64,000 nt of DNA from Cellulomonas sp. URHE0023 (GCF_000688475.1 NZ_JIAN01000006.1:434001-498000), one strand, 5' to 3'; counted from the first letter of the stretch, positions 8,857-17,700 are shown. Translations and numbers: made by a program. The notes: generated by a model not told the origin, from the sequence alone.

Positions 8857-11370
8857 TCAGCTCGCCTGGGCGAGGAGTCCCCGAAGGTGCGCCAGAAGCT
8901 CCCCGCGGGTGCGCAGGTCGAGGCGCTGCCGCATGCGGGCCACGTGGTGCTCGACGGTCTTCGGTGAGATGTACAGCCGCTCGGCTATCTGTCGGTAGGT
9001 CCGGCCCGCGACGACGAGTCGCGCGACCTCGAGCTCCCGCTCGCTCAGTACCCCGGCGCCCGCGACGGCCAGCACACCGTCGCCCGGTCGAGGATGACGG
9101 GCCGTCGGGGCGCGCGACTCCTCGACGGCGGGCCGCAACGAGCGGGCGAGCTGCAGCAGGGCGACCATCGACGCACGGTCGGGGGTTCGTGCGGCGGCGT
9201 GACCGACCAGCCGCGCGCCGTCCCACGACATCCCCAGGGCCACCAGCCGGCGTGCGGCCCGTTCCACGGCCGGTGGGTCGACGCGGGCGCCGAGGACGTG
9301 GAGCCACACCCGGCCTGCGTCCGTGAGGACGTCGGCGTAGTGGCTCAGAGGCGATGCCGCCGCCAGCGCCCTGGCGTGCCGCGCGAGCCAGTCGGGACGC
9401 TCGGCCACGATCGCCACCTGGATCCCGTACCAGTGGTGCGGCGCGGACCAGAGCACGGGCCGGCCCAGACCGTCGAGCAGCGCCTCGGCCCGCTCCAGGT
9501 ACGGCGCGACGTGCGGCCCCTCGTCGAGTCGCGCGGCCGCCACCGCGATCTCGCCGAGCGGCAGGAGCCCGAAGAGGTCGGCCGGACGGCGGACGAGCGT
9601 GTCCAGCGCCGCGGGCCACGCCTCCACGAGCCCGGCGAGGTCGTGAGCGCGACGAGCGACACCGAGGTCGATCGCCCGCGCGAAGAGCTCGTCGCGCCCG
9701 TTGGCGGGGCCGGTTGCCGCTCGGGCAGCGAGGGCGGCCTCCTGCACCGCCTCCTCCAGACGCCCGTCGACCATCGCCACCCACGCGAGCAGCAGCCGGT
9801 GCCGCGGCTGCGCCACGGGTCCACCGAGACCGGAGGCGATCGCCTCCCGCAGCGTCGACTCGGCAAGGGCGCCGGCCCCGCAGTGCAGGGCGACGAGCGC
9901 GCCGAGCGCCGCCGGGGTGTCCGGCAGCAGCGCACCACGCCCCCGCGCACGGAACATCGCCGCCGACTCCAGAAGGGTCGGCAGGGCGGTCGTCCCGTCA
10001 CCGTCGAGCGACTGCTGCACCCCGCGCACCATCGCCTCGCGCGACCCCTCGGCGAGGCTCGGCGGGCGCCCGCTCGACGGCCAGTCCGGCAGCCGGCCGG
10101 CTCCCTTCCCGGTGGCCAGCGCGGCGAGCGACCACAGCTGCGCAGCCCCGGCGTGGCCACGGTCCGCGATCGGGCGGTAGACCGCCGCCGACCGACCGAC
10201 CAGACCCTCGTGCGCGAGCGCCGCGCCGAGCACCTCGGCGGCGGCGGCGGCCCGTGGGCCGTCGGAGTCCGCGAGCGCCTCGTCCGCGAGTCGCGCGGCA
10301 GTCCGGACGTCACCTGCCAGTGCTGTGCTGCGCGCGAGGTCCACCGTGAGGTCTCGGCGGTCGGCGCCGGCGGCCACCGCGTCGTGGAAGAGTCGCGCGG
10401 CGCGCCCCGGGTCCCGGTCGACCTCGCTCCGGGCCGCCCGCGTCCGTAGCGCCGCGAGGAGCGGGTGGTGCATGGTGACGCCCGTCGTCCGCCCGACGAT
10501 CTCCAGGTCGGGAGCACCGCGTTCCTCGAACCCGCGCAGGACCGCCTCGAGCACGGCAGACGCACGCGCCGGGAGAGTCGTCGCCAGCACTGCCTCGCGC
10601 ACCGCCGGCACGACGGTCCCGTCCGGCGAGAGCAGGCCGCTGACCCGGACGTGCTGGAGCGCCTCGATCACGACGGCCGGGCTCTGCCGCAGCACCGTCA
10701 TCAGGAGTCCCGCTTCGGCGCAGGCCCCCAGGGCGAGTGCCAGCACCACGTCGCGTACCACCGGCAGCTCGACGTCGGTCACAGCCGCGAGCCGGCGCAC
10801 CGGGTCCCAGGCGGCCAGGGCAGCTGGGCGCTCCCACGGCTGCGGATCCACACCGTCCGCGCAGTCCAGCACCGCGTCGACGAGGCACAGCAGGCCCCCT
10901 GTGCGCGACGTGAGCGAGTCGACCGCCGCACCGTCCAGCTGTACGCCGAGCCTGTGCTGCGCCCGAACCGCGACCTGCGTGCGGTCGAGCGGCTCCAGGT
11001 GGACGGTCGTGCCGAGCTGCGTGATGAGCTCGCGCAGCTCGCCGAGCCCGCGCTCGACCGGCCACGGCCGGAACGCGACCGCCACCTGCGCGCCAGGGCG
11101 GTGCGCCTCGGCGACGATCCGGCGGACCGCGTGGTCGTCGAGCGCGTGCACGTCGTCGACGACGAGCGGGACGCTGTCGTGGCTCGGGCCGGCCGGTCCC
11201 TGCCCTGTCCGGGCGTAGAGCCGCTTCAGCGACCGCAGCGCGAGGGTCTTGCCGCTACCTCCTGGACCTGCAACGGCTACCAGGCGCGGCGCTCCGGGAT
11301 CGACGCTCACGCTCCGGAGCAACCGTTCGACCTGGAGCACGCCGCGCACGTCGCCGTCGTCGGGGTCCAT
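8857..11370 (-). CDS. MalT/IniR-like LuxR-type ATPase transcriptional regulator
   Basis: 837 aa. An N-terminal P-loop ATPase (GPGGSGKT near 38-45, Walker B-like LVVDDVHALDD near 73) leads into a winged-helix region, a long helical TPR-like section (about 280-720), and a C-terminal LuxR helix-turn-helix (LSERELEVARLVVAG, then SPKTVEHHV). This is the STAND/MalT layout of large activators. ATG at 11370 has GGGAG 5 nt upstream; a GTG at 11382 is possible. It is transcribed away from the iniB-iniA-iniC-like operon across a 495-bp gap. In mycobacteria IniR, a MalT-like protein, controls iniBAC, so this is a likely functional counterpart (inference from position and architecture). Confidence 0.85.
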   Translation of the reverse strand: MDPDDGDVRGVLQVERLLRSVSVDPGAPRLVAVAGPGGSGKTLALRSLKRLYARTGQGPAGPSHDSVPLVVDDVHALDDHAVRRIVAEAHRPGAQVAVAFRPWPVERGLGELRELITQLGTTVHLEPLDRTQVAVRAQHRLGVQLDGAAVDSLTSRTGGLLCLVDAVLDCADGVDPQPWERPAALAAWDPVRRLAAVTDVELPVVRDVVLALALGACAEAGLLMTVLRQSPAVVIEALQHVRVSGLLSPDGTVVPAVREAVLATTLPARASAVLEAVLRGFEERGAPDLEIVGRTTGVTMHHPLLAALRTRAARSEVDRDPGRAARLFHDAVAAGADRRDLTVDLARSTALAGDVRTAARLADEALADSDGPRAAAAAEVLGAALAHEGLVGRSAAVYRPIADRGHAGAAQLWSLAALATGKGAGRLPDWPSSGRPPSLAEGSREAMVRGVQQSLDGDGTTALPTLLESAAMFRARGRGALLPDTPAALGALVALHCGAGALAESTLREAIASGLGGPVAQPRHRLLLAWVAMVDGRLEEAVQEAALAARAATGPANGRDELFARAIDLGVARRAHDLAGLVEAWPAALDTLVRRPADLFGLLPLGEIAVAAARLDEGPHVAPYLERAEALLDGLGRPVLWSAPHHWYGIQVAIVAERPDWLARHARALAAASPLSHYADVLTDAGRVWLHVLGARVDPPAVERAARRLVALGMSWDGARLVGHAAARTPDRASMVALLQLARSLRPAVEESRAPTARHPRPGDGVLAVAGAGVLSERELEVARLVVAGRTYRQIAERLYISPKTVEHHVARMRQRLDLRTRGELLAHLRGLLAQAS

Positions 11371-11865
11371 GCTCGCTCCCACCGCGCGTCACGCGCGGAG
11401 CATCGGCAGCCATGACCGGTGCGCGACCGCCATGGTCGTCCGCGCCGGTCTGTGCACACGTGGACGCCGGCTTCTTCGGCGCCGTCCGCGCTCGGTATCG
11501 CACGGGTAGTCGGTTCGGGTCGGGGCCACGTCGCTGGGCCTCCTCGACGAATGATGCTCCCCCCTGGGGGAATTGGCACCGTCTGGCCTGATTGAGCAGC
11601 GCTGGGCCTGCCCTGTGCGGCATGCGCGGAAGGGTGCCCGCACCGCTGGTCAGCGACGCGTGAGACGCAGGCCGGCGAGCGTCGACCGGCCTCGGAATTC
11701 ACCCTGGTGGGAGCAGTGCTGCGCTGTTCGGCCCGCGTGCACACTGGGCGATTCCCCTAATGGCTCGTCCGCGGTAGGGGGGCGGCCCCCGATGGCCCTG
11801 CGCCGCCCGCTGCCTAGCGTCGGGACCAGCCGACCCAGACTGGACGGCCCAACGAAGGGAGCACC
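11371..11865. promoter_or_regulatory. Divergent control region between the IniR-like gene and iniB-like operon
   Basis: 495 bp with no supported gene. It holds TCCCCC/GGGGGA (11558-11571, 6-bp arms), GGGGAAT at 11567-11573, the inverted ATTCCCC at 11751-11757, and CCCCTA/TAGGGG arms at 11754-11759 and 11775-11780. A TAGCGT -10 hexamer at 11815-11820 would start iniB about 45 nt upstream of its ATG, placing the G-rich arms near -50 and -70, as expected for an activator. MalT boxes are also short G-rich elements (GGGGATGAGG-like). The iniB ATG follows GAAGGGAGC. Confidence 0.45.
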
Positions 11866-13011
11866 ATGTCCACCGTCGCGAGCACCCTGCTCGACTTCAT
11901 CCTCAACCTCCTGCGCGACCCCGAGACCGCGCAGGCCTTCGCCAACGATCCCCAGGGCACCCTCGAGGACCACGGCCTCGGCGACATCACGTCGGTCGAC
12001 ATCGACGACATCATGCCGGTGCTCATGGACGCGTCGACGTCGAGCTTCGACCGGTCCTACAGCACCGGTGGGAACACCCTGGGAGCCTCGCAGTCGTCCT
12101 CCGGCGGCGGCGGCTCGGCCGGCGGAGGCTCCACGGACGACGGTTCGGACGACGGCGGCAGTGGTGGTGGCTCCGGGGCGAGCGCGGCGTCGCTGGCCGG
12201 CGGCGGCAGCCTCGGCGTCAGCGCCGTCATCCCGCAGCTGCAGCAGGTGTTCCAGACGTACACGTACAACACGACGTCGATCGACGACCGCGACACCGTG
12301 GTCGACTCGTCGATCAACCAGACCATCTGGGCAGACGGGGACGTCGACCAGATGTTCGACCTGGACACGGTGACCGCCTCCGGCGGCGGCGTCGCGGCAG
12401 GCCGCGACCTCTCCGGCACCGCGGTGGTGGGCGACAGCAACGTCGTCGGCCACGACAACGCGGTGGGGAACACCGACAACTCGAACCAGGGCAACACGAG
12501 CGGCTCGTACAACCCGCAGGACTCCTACAACGACAACTCCGACAACTCCCTGGACGACCACAGCGACAACTCCGACGACGACGGCGTCGACAACGACAAC
12601 TCCGGCAACGACAACTCGACCGACAACCACACCGACAACTCGCTGGACGACCACAGCGACAACTCCGACGACGACGGCGTCGACAACGACAGCTCCGGCA
12701 ACGACAACTCGACCGACAACTCGGACGACGACGGCACCGACGTCGACAACTCGGGCAACGACAGCTCGACGGACGACCACAGCGCCGTCGACGACCACAG
12801 CGACAACTCGCTGGACGACCACTCGGACAACTCTGTGGACGACCACAGCGACAACTCCCTGGACGACCACAGCGACAACTCCGACGACGACGGCATCGAC
12901 GTCGACAACTCGGGCAACGACTCGTCGACGGACAGCTCCGACGACGACTTCATCGACGACGACAGCACGTACGTCGACATGCCCGACGAACCGATGGACG
13001 CCGACGTCTGA
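11866..13011 (+). CDS. iniB: IniB-like protein with acidic Asp/Ser/Asn repeat tail
   Basis: 381 aa. Residues 1-55 match the IniB N-terminal domain (STLLDFILNLLRDPETAQAF, then LGDITSVDIDDIMPVLMD). A Gly/Ser linker (about 70-125) and a V/N-rich middle part (about 130-200) follow. Residues about 220-370 are almost only Asp, Ser, Asn, His and Thr in degenerate repeats built on DDHSDNS and SDDDG-D-DNSGND. No signal peptide or membrane segment is seen. First gene of the operon with two dynamin-like GTPases, as in mycobacterial iniBAC, which is induced by cell-wall damage; the role of IniB is not established. The tail differs from the Gly/Ala-rich mycobacterial form. Confidence 0.8.
   Translation: MSTVASTLLDFILNLLRDPETAQAFANDPQGTLEDHGLGDITSVDIDDIMPVLMDASTSSFDRSYSTGGNTLGASQSSSGGGGSAGGGSTDDGSDDGGSGGGSGASAASLAGGGSLGVSAVIPQLQQVFQTYTYNTTSIDDRDTVVDSSINQTIWADGDVDQMFDLDTVTASGGGVAAGRDLSGTAVVGDSNVVGHDNAVGNTDNSNQGNTSGSYNPQDSYNDNSDNSLDDHSDNSDDDGVDNDNSGNDNSTDNHTDNSLDDHSDNSDDDGVDNDSSGNDNSTDNSDDDGTDVDNSGNDSSTDDHSAVDDHSDNSLDDHSDNSVDDHSDNSLDDHSDNSDDDGIDVDNSGNDSSTDSSDDDFIDDDSTYVDMPDEPMDADV
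12520..12990 (+). repeat. Degenerate tandem repeats inside the iniB-like gene
   Basis: Imperfect in-frame repeats encoding DDHSDNS and DNSGND units. The 12536-12600 block recurs nearly intact at 12641-12700, and GACGACCACAGCGACAACTC recurs several times up to 12890. Such arrays are prone to length change by slippage or recombination, so homologues should differ in tail length. Codon use is uniformly GAC/AAC/TCC, in line with the genome. Confidence 0.75.
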
Positions 13012-13026
13012 CCGCTCCACGGCCGG

Positions 13027-13057
13027 CCGGTCCCGGGGCGACAGCGTCCCGGACCGG
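13027..13057 (+). other. Hairpin between iniB-like and iniA-like genes
   Basis: CCGGTCCCGGG (13027-13037) pairs with CCCGGACCGG (13048-13057) with one bulged C and a 10-nt loop. It sits in the 72-nt gap 16 nt after the iniB stop and has no T-tract. It may lower read-through into the GTPase genes so that IniB is made in excess. Confidence 0.45.
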
Positions 13058-13083
13058 TCGGTCCCGCGCACCGAGGAGATGCC

Positions 13084-14919
13084 GTGCTTGCTCTGCTGGA
13101 CCTGCTCGACCGGACGGAGGCGCTGTCGCGCGACGCCGGTCGCACCGACCTCCTCGACCGACTTCGCCAGGCGCGCCGCCGGGTGCAGGACCCGCACGTC
13201 CGGGTCCTGGTCGTCGGTGAGCTGAAGCAGGGCAAGAGCCAGCTCATCAACGCCCTGGTCAACGCACCCGTGTGCCCGGTCGACGACGACGTCGCGACGA
13301 GCGTCACGACCGTCGTGGGGTGGTCCGCCGCGCCGACGGCGATGCTTCTCGGGCTGTCCCCGGGCCGGGACGGTGCACACGACGGTGACCCTGCCCGGCT
13401 GCGACGGACGCCCGTCCCCATCGAGTCGCACGCGCACTGGGTCTCGGAACGCCGTGCGCCGGACGGTTCCCGCATCGAGTGCTCCGAGGTCGGGCTGCCC
13501 CGCCACGTGCTGGCCGGTGGCCTGGTCCTCGTCGACACCCCGGGCGTGGGTGGGATCGGGTCGGCCGACGGCGCCGCGACGATGTCCGCGCTGCCCTCGG
13601 CGGACGCCGTGCTCCTCGTCTCCGACGCGGGCCAGGAGTACTCCGCGCCCGAGATCGAGTTCCTGCAGCAGGCGCTGAAGGTGTGCCCGAACGTCGCGTG
13701 CATCCTGACGAAGACGGACCTCTACCCGCACTGGCGCGCGGTGGCGGACCTGGACCGTCGCCACCTGCAGCGCGCCGGTGTCCGAGCACCGCTGATCCCC
13801 GTGTCGTCGACGCTCCGTCTCCTGGCGGCGCAGCGTCAGGACCGGGACCTGCACGACGAGTCGGGGTTCCCCGAGCTCGTCCGGTACCTGCGCGACGAGG
13901 TCGTCGACAACGCGGGCGTCCTGGCACGCCGCTCCGTCGCGCACGACGTGCGGACCGTCACCGAGCACCTGCTCATGACCGGCCGGGCCCAGCTGTCCGC
14001 GCTGGACGACCCGGGCGGCGGGGAGACGATCATCGCCGGGCTCAGGACCGGTCGGCAGAACGCGGGCGACCTGCGCCGACGCAGCGCACGCTGGCAGCAG
14101 GTGCTGCAGGACGGCGTCGGTGACCTCACCGCCGACATCGAGTACGACCTGCGCGACAGGTTGCGGCGCATCGGCCGGGAGGCCGAGGCGGCGATCGACG
14201 ACGGTGACCCGGGGCTCGTGTGGGACGAGTTCGACGAGTGGCTCGGCCAGCGCGTCCGGGCGACCGTCGCCGCGAACTTCGTCTGGGCGCACGAGCGGGC
14301 GCAGTGGCTCGCGGCACAGGTCGCAGCCCAGTTCGACGCCTCGGACGTCGCCCTGCCGGAGCTCGTCCGCGGCGATGACGACGACGTGCTGGAGCTCGTC
14401 GCCCGGCTGGAACGGGTCGACGTCGAGCAGGTCTCGACCGTGCACAAGGTCATCGTCGCCATGCGCGGCTCCTACGGCGGTGTCCTCATGTTCGGGATGG
14501 TCACTGCCATCGCGCTGGGCATGTCGATCGTGAACCCGATCTCGGTCGGGGTGGGCGTGGTCCTCGGCGGGCGCGCCTACCGCGAGGACAAGGTGAACCG
14601 GGTGCGCCGCCGTCAGGCGGATGCCAAGGCGGCCGTGCGGCGACACCTCGACGAGGTCGTCTTCCAGGTCGGCAAGGACTCCAAGGACCGCCTGCGACGA
14701 CTCCAGCGGGTGCTGCGCGACCACTTCACCACCCGCGCCGACGAGCTGGTCCGGTCCCTCGACGAGTCGATCCGGTCCGCGAAGGAGGCGAGCCGGACCG
14801 ACCCGGAGGACCGCGTCGGTCCGCGCGACGCCCTGGCGGGTCGCGTGGCGGAGCTCGAGCAGCTGCACGCCGCGGCCGAGCAGGACATGCTGCCGACGCT
14901 CGAGGGGGCGCCCCGATGA
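13084..14919 (+). CDS. iniA: Dynamin-family GTPase (IniA-like)
   Basis: 611 aa. GTPase motifs are in order: G1 GELKQGKSQLINALV near 45-59, G3 DTPGVGG near 150, G4 TKTD near 216. A helical stalk follows, then a hydrophobic stretch (about 463-500, GGVLMFGMVTAIALG, then SVGVGVVLGG) that could be a membrane-inserting paddle, and a coiled C-terminal helix bundle. Bacterial dynamin-like proteins remodel membranes; mycobacterial IniA has been shown to bind and cut membranes and is linked to isoniazid tolerance. GTG at 13084 follows GAGGAG. The next GTPase overlaps it by 4 bp, so a hetero-oligomer is plausible. Confidence 0.85.
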   Translation: MLALLDLLDRTEALSRDAGRTDLLDRLRQARRRVQDPHVRVLVVGELKQGKSQLINALVNAPVCPVDDDVATSVTTVVGWSAAPTAMLLGLSPGRDGAHDGDPARLRRTPVPIESHAHWVSERRAPDGSRIECSEVGLPRHVLAGGLVLVDTPGVGGIGSADGAATMSALPSADAVLLVSDAGQEYSAPEIEFLQQALKVCPNVACILTKTDLYPHWRAVADLDRRHLQRAGVRAPLIPVSSTLRLLAAQRQDRDLHDESGFPELVRYLRDEVVDNAGVLARRSVAHDVRTVTEHLLMTGRAQLSALDDPGGGETIIAGLRTGRQNAGDLRRRSARWQQVLQDGVGDLTADIEYDLRDRLRRIGREAEAAIDDGDPGLVWDEFDEWLGQRVRATVAANFVWAHERAQWLAAQVAAQFDASDVALPELVRGDDDDVLELVARLERVDVEQVSTVHKVIVAMRGSYGGVLMFGMVTAIALGMSIVNPISVGVGVVLGGRAYREDKVNRVRRRQADAKAAVRRHLDEVVFQVGKDSKDRLRRLQRVLRDHFTTRADELVRSLDESIRSAKEASRTDPEDRVGPRDALAGRVAELEQLHAAAEQDMLPTLEGAPR

Positions 14920-16214
14920 GCGGCGAGGAGTCCCAGCCCCGGACCGCGGGTCGTCGTCGGCCGCAGGCACCGGGTGAGCTCGACCGCACCTCGCGGACGA
15001 CGGTGCGCCGCACCCGGGAGCTGCTGCGGGTCGCAGGCGAGGCGTACGCGGACGAGCCGATCCTCGCCGCGGAGCTGGGCCTGCTGCGAGAACGGTTCGA
15101 CCGGCCGCTGACCGTCGGCCTCGCCGGGGCCATCAAGTCCGGCAAGTCGACGCTGCTCAACGCGCTCGTGGGTGCGCGGGTCGCGGCGTCGGACGCGTCC
15201 GAGTGCACCCAGGCGGTCACCTGGTACCGGTACGGCGACACACCGCGGGTCGCGGTGCACCCCCGCACCGGCCGGTCGTGGGAGAGCCCGGCGATGGCGG
15301 GGCGGACCGGTTTGGAGATCGACCTGCGCGGCATCCCCGCGGACGGCATCGACCACGTCGACGTCACGTGGCCGGCACCCGCGCTGCGCGCGCTGACCCT
15401 CGTCGACACGCCCGGTCTGGACGCCCTGTCCGGCATCGCGTCCCGGCGGTCGCACGAGTTCCTCACGCAAGGCGCTGCGGCGTCGGTCGTCGACGTGGTC
15501 GTGTACCTGGTGCGCCAGGTCCGACGCTCCGACCTGCGCTACCTCACCGAGCTGGCCACACTCCGTGGCCAGGACGCGGTCGAGAGCACGATCGCCGTGG
15601 TCGCACGCGCGGACGAGGTCGGAGCCGGTCGCATCGACGCCCTCGTCTCGGCCGAGCGCCTCGCCCTGCGCCACCGCGGTGACCCGGACCTCGCCCGCGT
15701 GTGCGGGACGGCGCTGCCTGTCGCGGGGCTGATCGCCGAGACCGCCCAGACGCTGCAGCCGAACGAGGTCGCCGACCTGCGGGCGTTGGCAGCACTGGAC
15801 CGGCACGTCGTGGAGGAGCTGCTGCTGTCGGTCGACAGGTTCCGGCGCCCGTCCCTCTCGGTCCCCGTCCCGGCCGCGGCGCGTGCCGAGCTGCTCGACC
15901 GGCTCGGCATGTTCGGAGTGCGCACGTGCCTGGCCCTGCTGCGCGGCAACCACCTCGACGGCGCGGGCCTCGCCGAGGAGCTCGCGAGGCGTAGCGGGGT
16001 CCAGGAGCTGCGCCGGTCGCTCGATGTCGCGTCCGAGCGGCGTGACCTGCTCCAGGCGCCCGAGACCCTCCGTCGCCTGCTCGACCTCATGTCGACCGAC
16101 GACCGGATCCCCGAGGCGACCCGCGCAGCCCAGGACCTGCTGTCCTCGACCGCGACGCAGCGGGTGGGGTCACCGCCCGCGTCGCAGCTCCCTGAACCAG
16201 CGGCCCGCCGCTGA
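14916..16214 (+). CDS. iniC: Dynamin-family GTPase (IniC-like)
   Basis: 432 aa, shorter than its partner. G1 GAIKSGKSTLLNALVG near 70-85, G3 DTPGLDA near 162, and a degenerate G4 (ARADE near 230 instead of NKxD/TKxD). The C-terminal part is helical, with no clear hydrophobic insertion segment. The start overlaps the IniA-like stop (ATGA), so the two are translationally coupled. Size and order match mycobacterial IniC. Its 3 prime end overlaps a convergent membrane-protein gene by 45 bp. The degenerate G4 suggests weaker or altered nucleotide specificity (inference). Confidence 0.8.
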   Translation: MSGEESQPRTAGRRRPQAPGELDRTSRTTVRRTRELLRVAGEAYADEPILAAELGLLRERFDRPLTVGLAGAIKSGKSTLLNALVGARVAASDASECTQAVTWYRYGDTPRVAVHPRTGRSWESPAMAGRTGLEIDLRGIPADGIDHVDVTWPAPALRALTLVDTPGLDALSGIASRRSHEFLTQGAAASVVDVVVYLVRQVRRSDLRYLTELATLRGQDAVESTIAVVARADEVGAGRIDALVSAERLALRHRGDPDLARVCGTALPVAGLIAETAQTLQPNEVADLRALAALDRHVVEELLLSVDRFRRPSLSVPVPAAARAELLDRLGMFGVRTCLALLRGNHLDGAGLAEELARRSGVQELRRSLDVASERRDLLQAPETLRRLLDLMSTDDRIPEATRAAQDLLSSTATQRVGSPPASQLPEPAARR

Positions 16215-16838
16215 GCTCGCGAGGACGAGCGACCCGGCCAGGGCCAGCCCGGCCTGCGCGAGCAGGGCGAGCCTGTTGAGGTCGTGCACGGTGGAGGCGT
16301 CCGGATCGGCGACGATCGCCTGGACGAGGACCACGGCGGCCGCGCCCAGGATGCCGAGCACGACCAGGGCCCATCGGGCGCCCCCGTGCCCCCGGGCCGT
16401 CCGCACGACGAGGACGAGGTGGACCAGCCACACGATCGTGAGACCACCGACCACGACCCACACGAGCACGCTCGCCGCGTCCTGCGCCGTGCCGAGCGTC
16501 GTCGAGGGGTTCTCCTTCATGACCTCGGCGGCGAACCTGTCGCGCAGCGCCGGCTGGGAGCGCACGATCGACCCGGCTGCGAGCAGGCCCGACGCGAGGC
16601 TGCCGACCCACAGACTCAGGCCGGTCGACACCGCCCTCGGCATCACGGGGGGTGCGCTCGTCGCGACGAAGCGTGCCCCACCCACCTCGGGTCGAGGCGG
16701 CTGCGGTCGGTCGCCCGCCCGCAGGACCGGCACCTGCCCGGAGGTGTCGGCCCGCTCCCCCGCGTCGACGACGGCCGGCTCCTCCGAGGACCGTGCGGTC
16801 CCCGGACCTTCGGGCTCGCGCGCTGTCTCCGACGACAT
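16170..16838 (-). CDS. Putative four-helix integral membrane protein, unknown function
   Basis: 222 aa. The first 75 residues are hydrophilic and Pro/Glu/Arg-rich. Four hydrophobic segments follow (SLWVGSLASGLLAAG, VLVWVVVGGLTIVWLVHLVL, WALVVLGILGAAAVVLVQAI, LLAQAGLALAGSLVLAS), with a conserved-looking polar loop between the first two. I do not recognise the family. The ATG has no Shine-Dalgarno sequence but a TAGCGT box (16846-16851) ends 7 nt before it, suggesting a leaderless message. It converges on the iniC-like gene with a 45-bp overlap, so the two messages could interfere. An envelope role alongside the dynamin pair is only positional inference. Confidence 0.65.
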   Translation of the reverse strand: MSSETAREPEGPGTARSSEEPAVVDAGERADTSGQVPVLRAGDRPQPPRPEVGGARFVATSAPPVMPRAVSTGLSLWVGSLASGLLAAGSIVRSQPALRDRFAAEVMKENPSTTLGTAQDAASVLVWVVVGGLTIVWLVHLVLVVRTARGHGGARWALVVLGILGAAAVVLVQAIVADPDASTVHDLNRLALLAQAGLALAGSLVLASSAAGRWFRELRRGR

Positions 16839-16977
16839 GCGGTTCACGCTAGTCGGAGTCGATCGACCGGTCGCGTCGGGTCGTGGCGTGGCCGCCGTCG
16901 AGGCCCGGCTCGGCGCGCGGACGCGGTGAGCCAGACCTACGCTGCTTGTCTCGCACACCGGATCGACGGGGGAGACG

Positions 16978-17283
16978 ATGACAAGCAACGACGCACGCGT
17001 TCCCGAGGCACCCCGGCACCGCGCCGACGACGTCGTGGGCGACGAGACGGACGCCGAGAAGATCCGAGCCGACGGCCTCGCCGACGAAGGCCTCAACCCG
17101 GTCGACGTCACGACCGAAGCGGAGAAGATCCGCGCCGGCGGCCTCCCCGACGAGGGGCTGGACCCGGCCGACGTCACCACCGAAGCAGAGAAGATCGCTT
17201 CCGACAGGCTCGACGACGAGGGGCTGGACCCGGCCGACGACACGACCGAAGCCGAGAAGGTCCGCTCCGACCGCCTCGACTGA
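16978..17283 (+). CDS. Small acidic protein with 22-residue tandem repeats
   Basis: 101 aa. After a 23-residue lead come three tandem 22-residue units and a partial fourth, each beginning T-x-AEKI and containing DEGL-x-P-x-D (units at 17047, 17113, 17179 and 17245). There is no cysteine, aromatic cluster, signal peptide or membrane segment; it is probably disordered or a weak helical repeat. ATG follows GGGGGAGACG, a strong ribosome site, and a TACGCT -10-like box lies at 16936. I do not recognise the family. Two other short acidic proteins are encoded nearby (17509, 20040). Confidence 0.7.
   Translation: MTSNDARVPEAPRHRADDVVGDETDAEKIRADGLADEGLNPVDVTTEAEKIRAGGLPDEGLDPADVTTEAEKIASDRLDDEGLDPADDTTEAEKVRSDRLD
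17047..17280 (+). repeat. Tandem 66-bp repeats (3.5 copies)
   Basis: Units 17047-17112, 17113-17178, 17179-17244 and a partial copy to 17280, all in frame. DNA identity is high around GACCGAAGC-GAGAAGATC and GACGAGGGGCTGGACCCGGC. Perfect frame retention points to selection on the protein repeat. Confidence 0.75.
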
Positions 17284-17508
17284 CGTCGGCAGCGCTCACC
17301 GTCCGGGGCGGGTCGCGCCACCATCCTCCGTCGCTCTCTCGGCGGTCGGTGCGCTGACCGCTGCTGCCTCGGCGCGTGCGGTGAGGTCCAGAGGTCGCGG
17401 CGTGACACGGACGGGCGCATGATCGACAGCACGGCGCAGCGGGCCGACAGGCCGCCGCCGTTCGGGCTCCAGAAGCGTGGTCCCCCGCCCCACCTGGGGA
17501 GAAGCGCG

Positions 17509-17688
17509 ATGAGCCAGACCACACCGGACCCGATCACGGGCGACAACGACCCGTTCCGCTCTGACGACGAGGAGCGCGATAGGACCCGTACCGACGACGA
17601 CTCCGTCGGTGTCGGCATCCCCATCCTCCTGGGCGACGACCAGGCCCAGGACCGGGCCGACGTCGACGAGCCCGGCGACCGCGCGTAG
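17509..17688 (+). CDS. Small acidic hypothetical protein
   Basis: 59 aa, about one third Asp/Glu, with SDDEERDRTRTDDDS and one short hydrophobic patch VGVGIPILLGDD. ATG at 17509 is preferred over the upstream ATG at 17419 because GGGGAGAAG precedes it with normal spacing. No known domain. The 225-bp gap before it (17284-17508) shows no other gene. A terminator-like hairpin follows at 17701-17742. Confidence 0.55.
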   Translation: MSQTTPDPITGDNDPFRSDDEERDRTRTDDDSVGVGIPILLGDDQAQDRADVDEPGDRA

Positions 17689-17700
17689 GCGCACACGGCC

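Noticed and set aside
9094..10449. Long plus-strand frame opposite the MalT-like gene
   Set aside because: Low-complexity Arg/Gly/Pro-rich translation with no motif; a GC-rich antisense shadow of the regulator gene.
12520..12990. CRISPR-like or satellite array
   Set aside because: The repeats are in frame, degenerate, without spacers of equal size, and encode a continuous Asp/Ser/Asn tail.
11650..14970. 1106-codon minus-strand frame across the ini operon
   Set aside because: Its valine-rich repeats mirror the Asp/Ser repeats of the iniB-like gene, and the GTPase motifs on the plus strand show which strand is coding.
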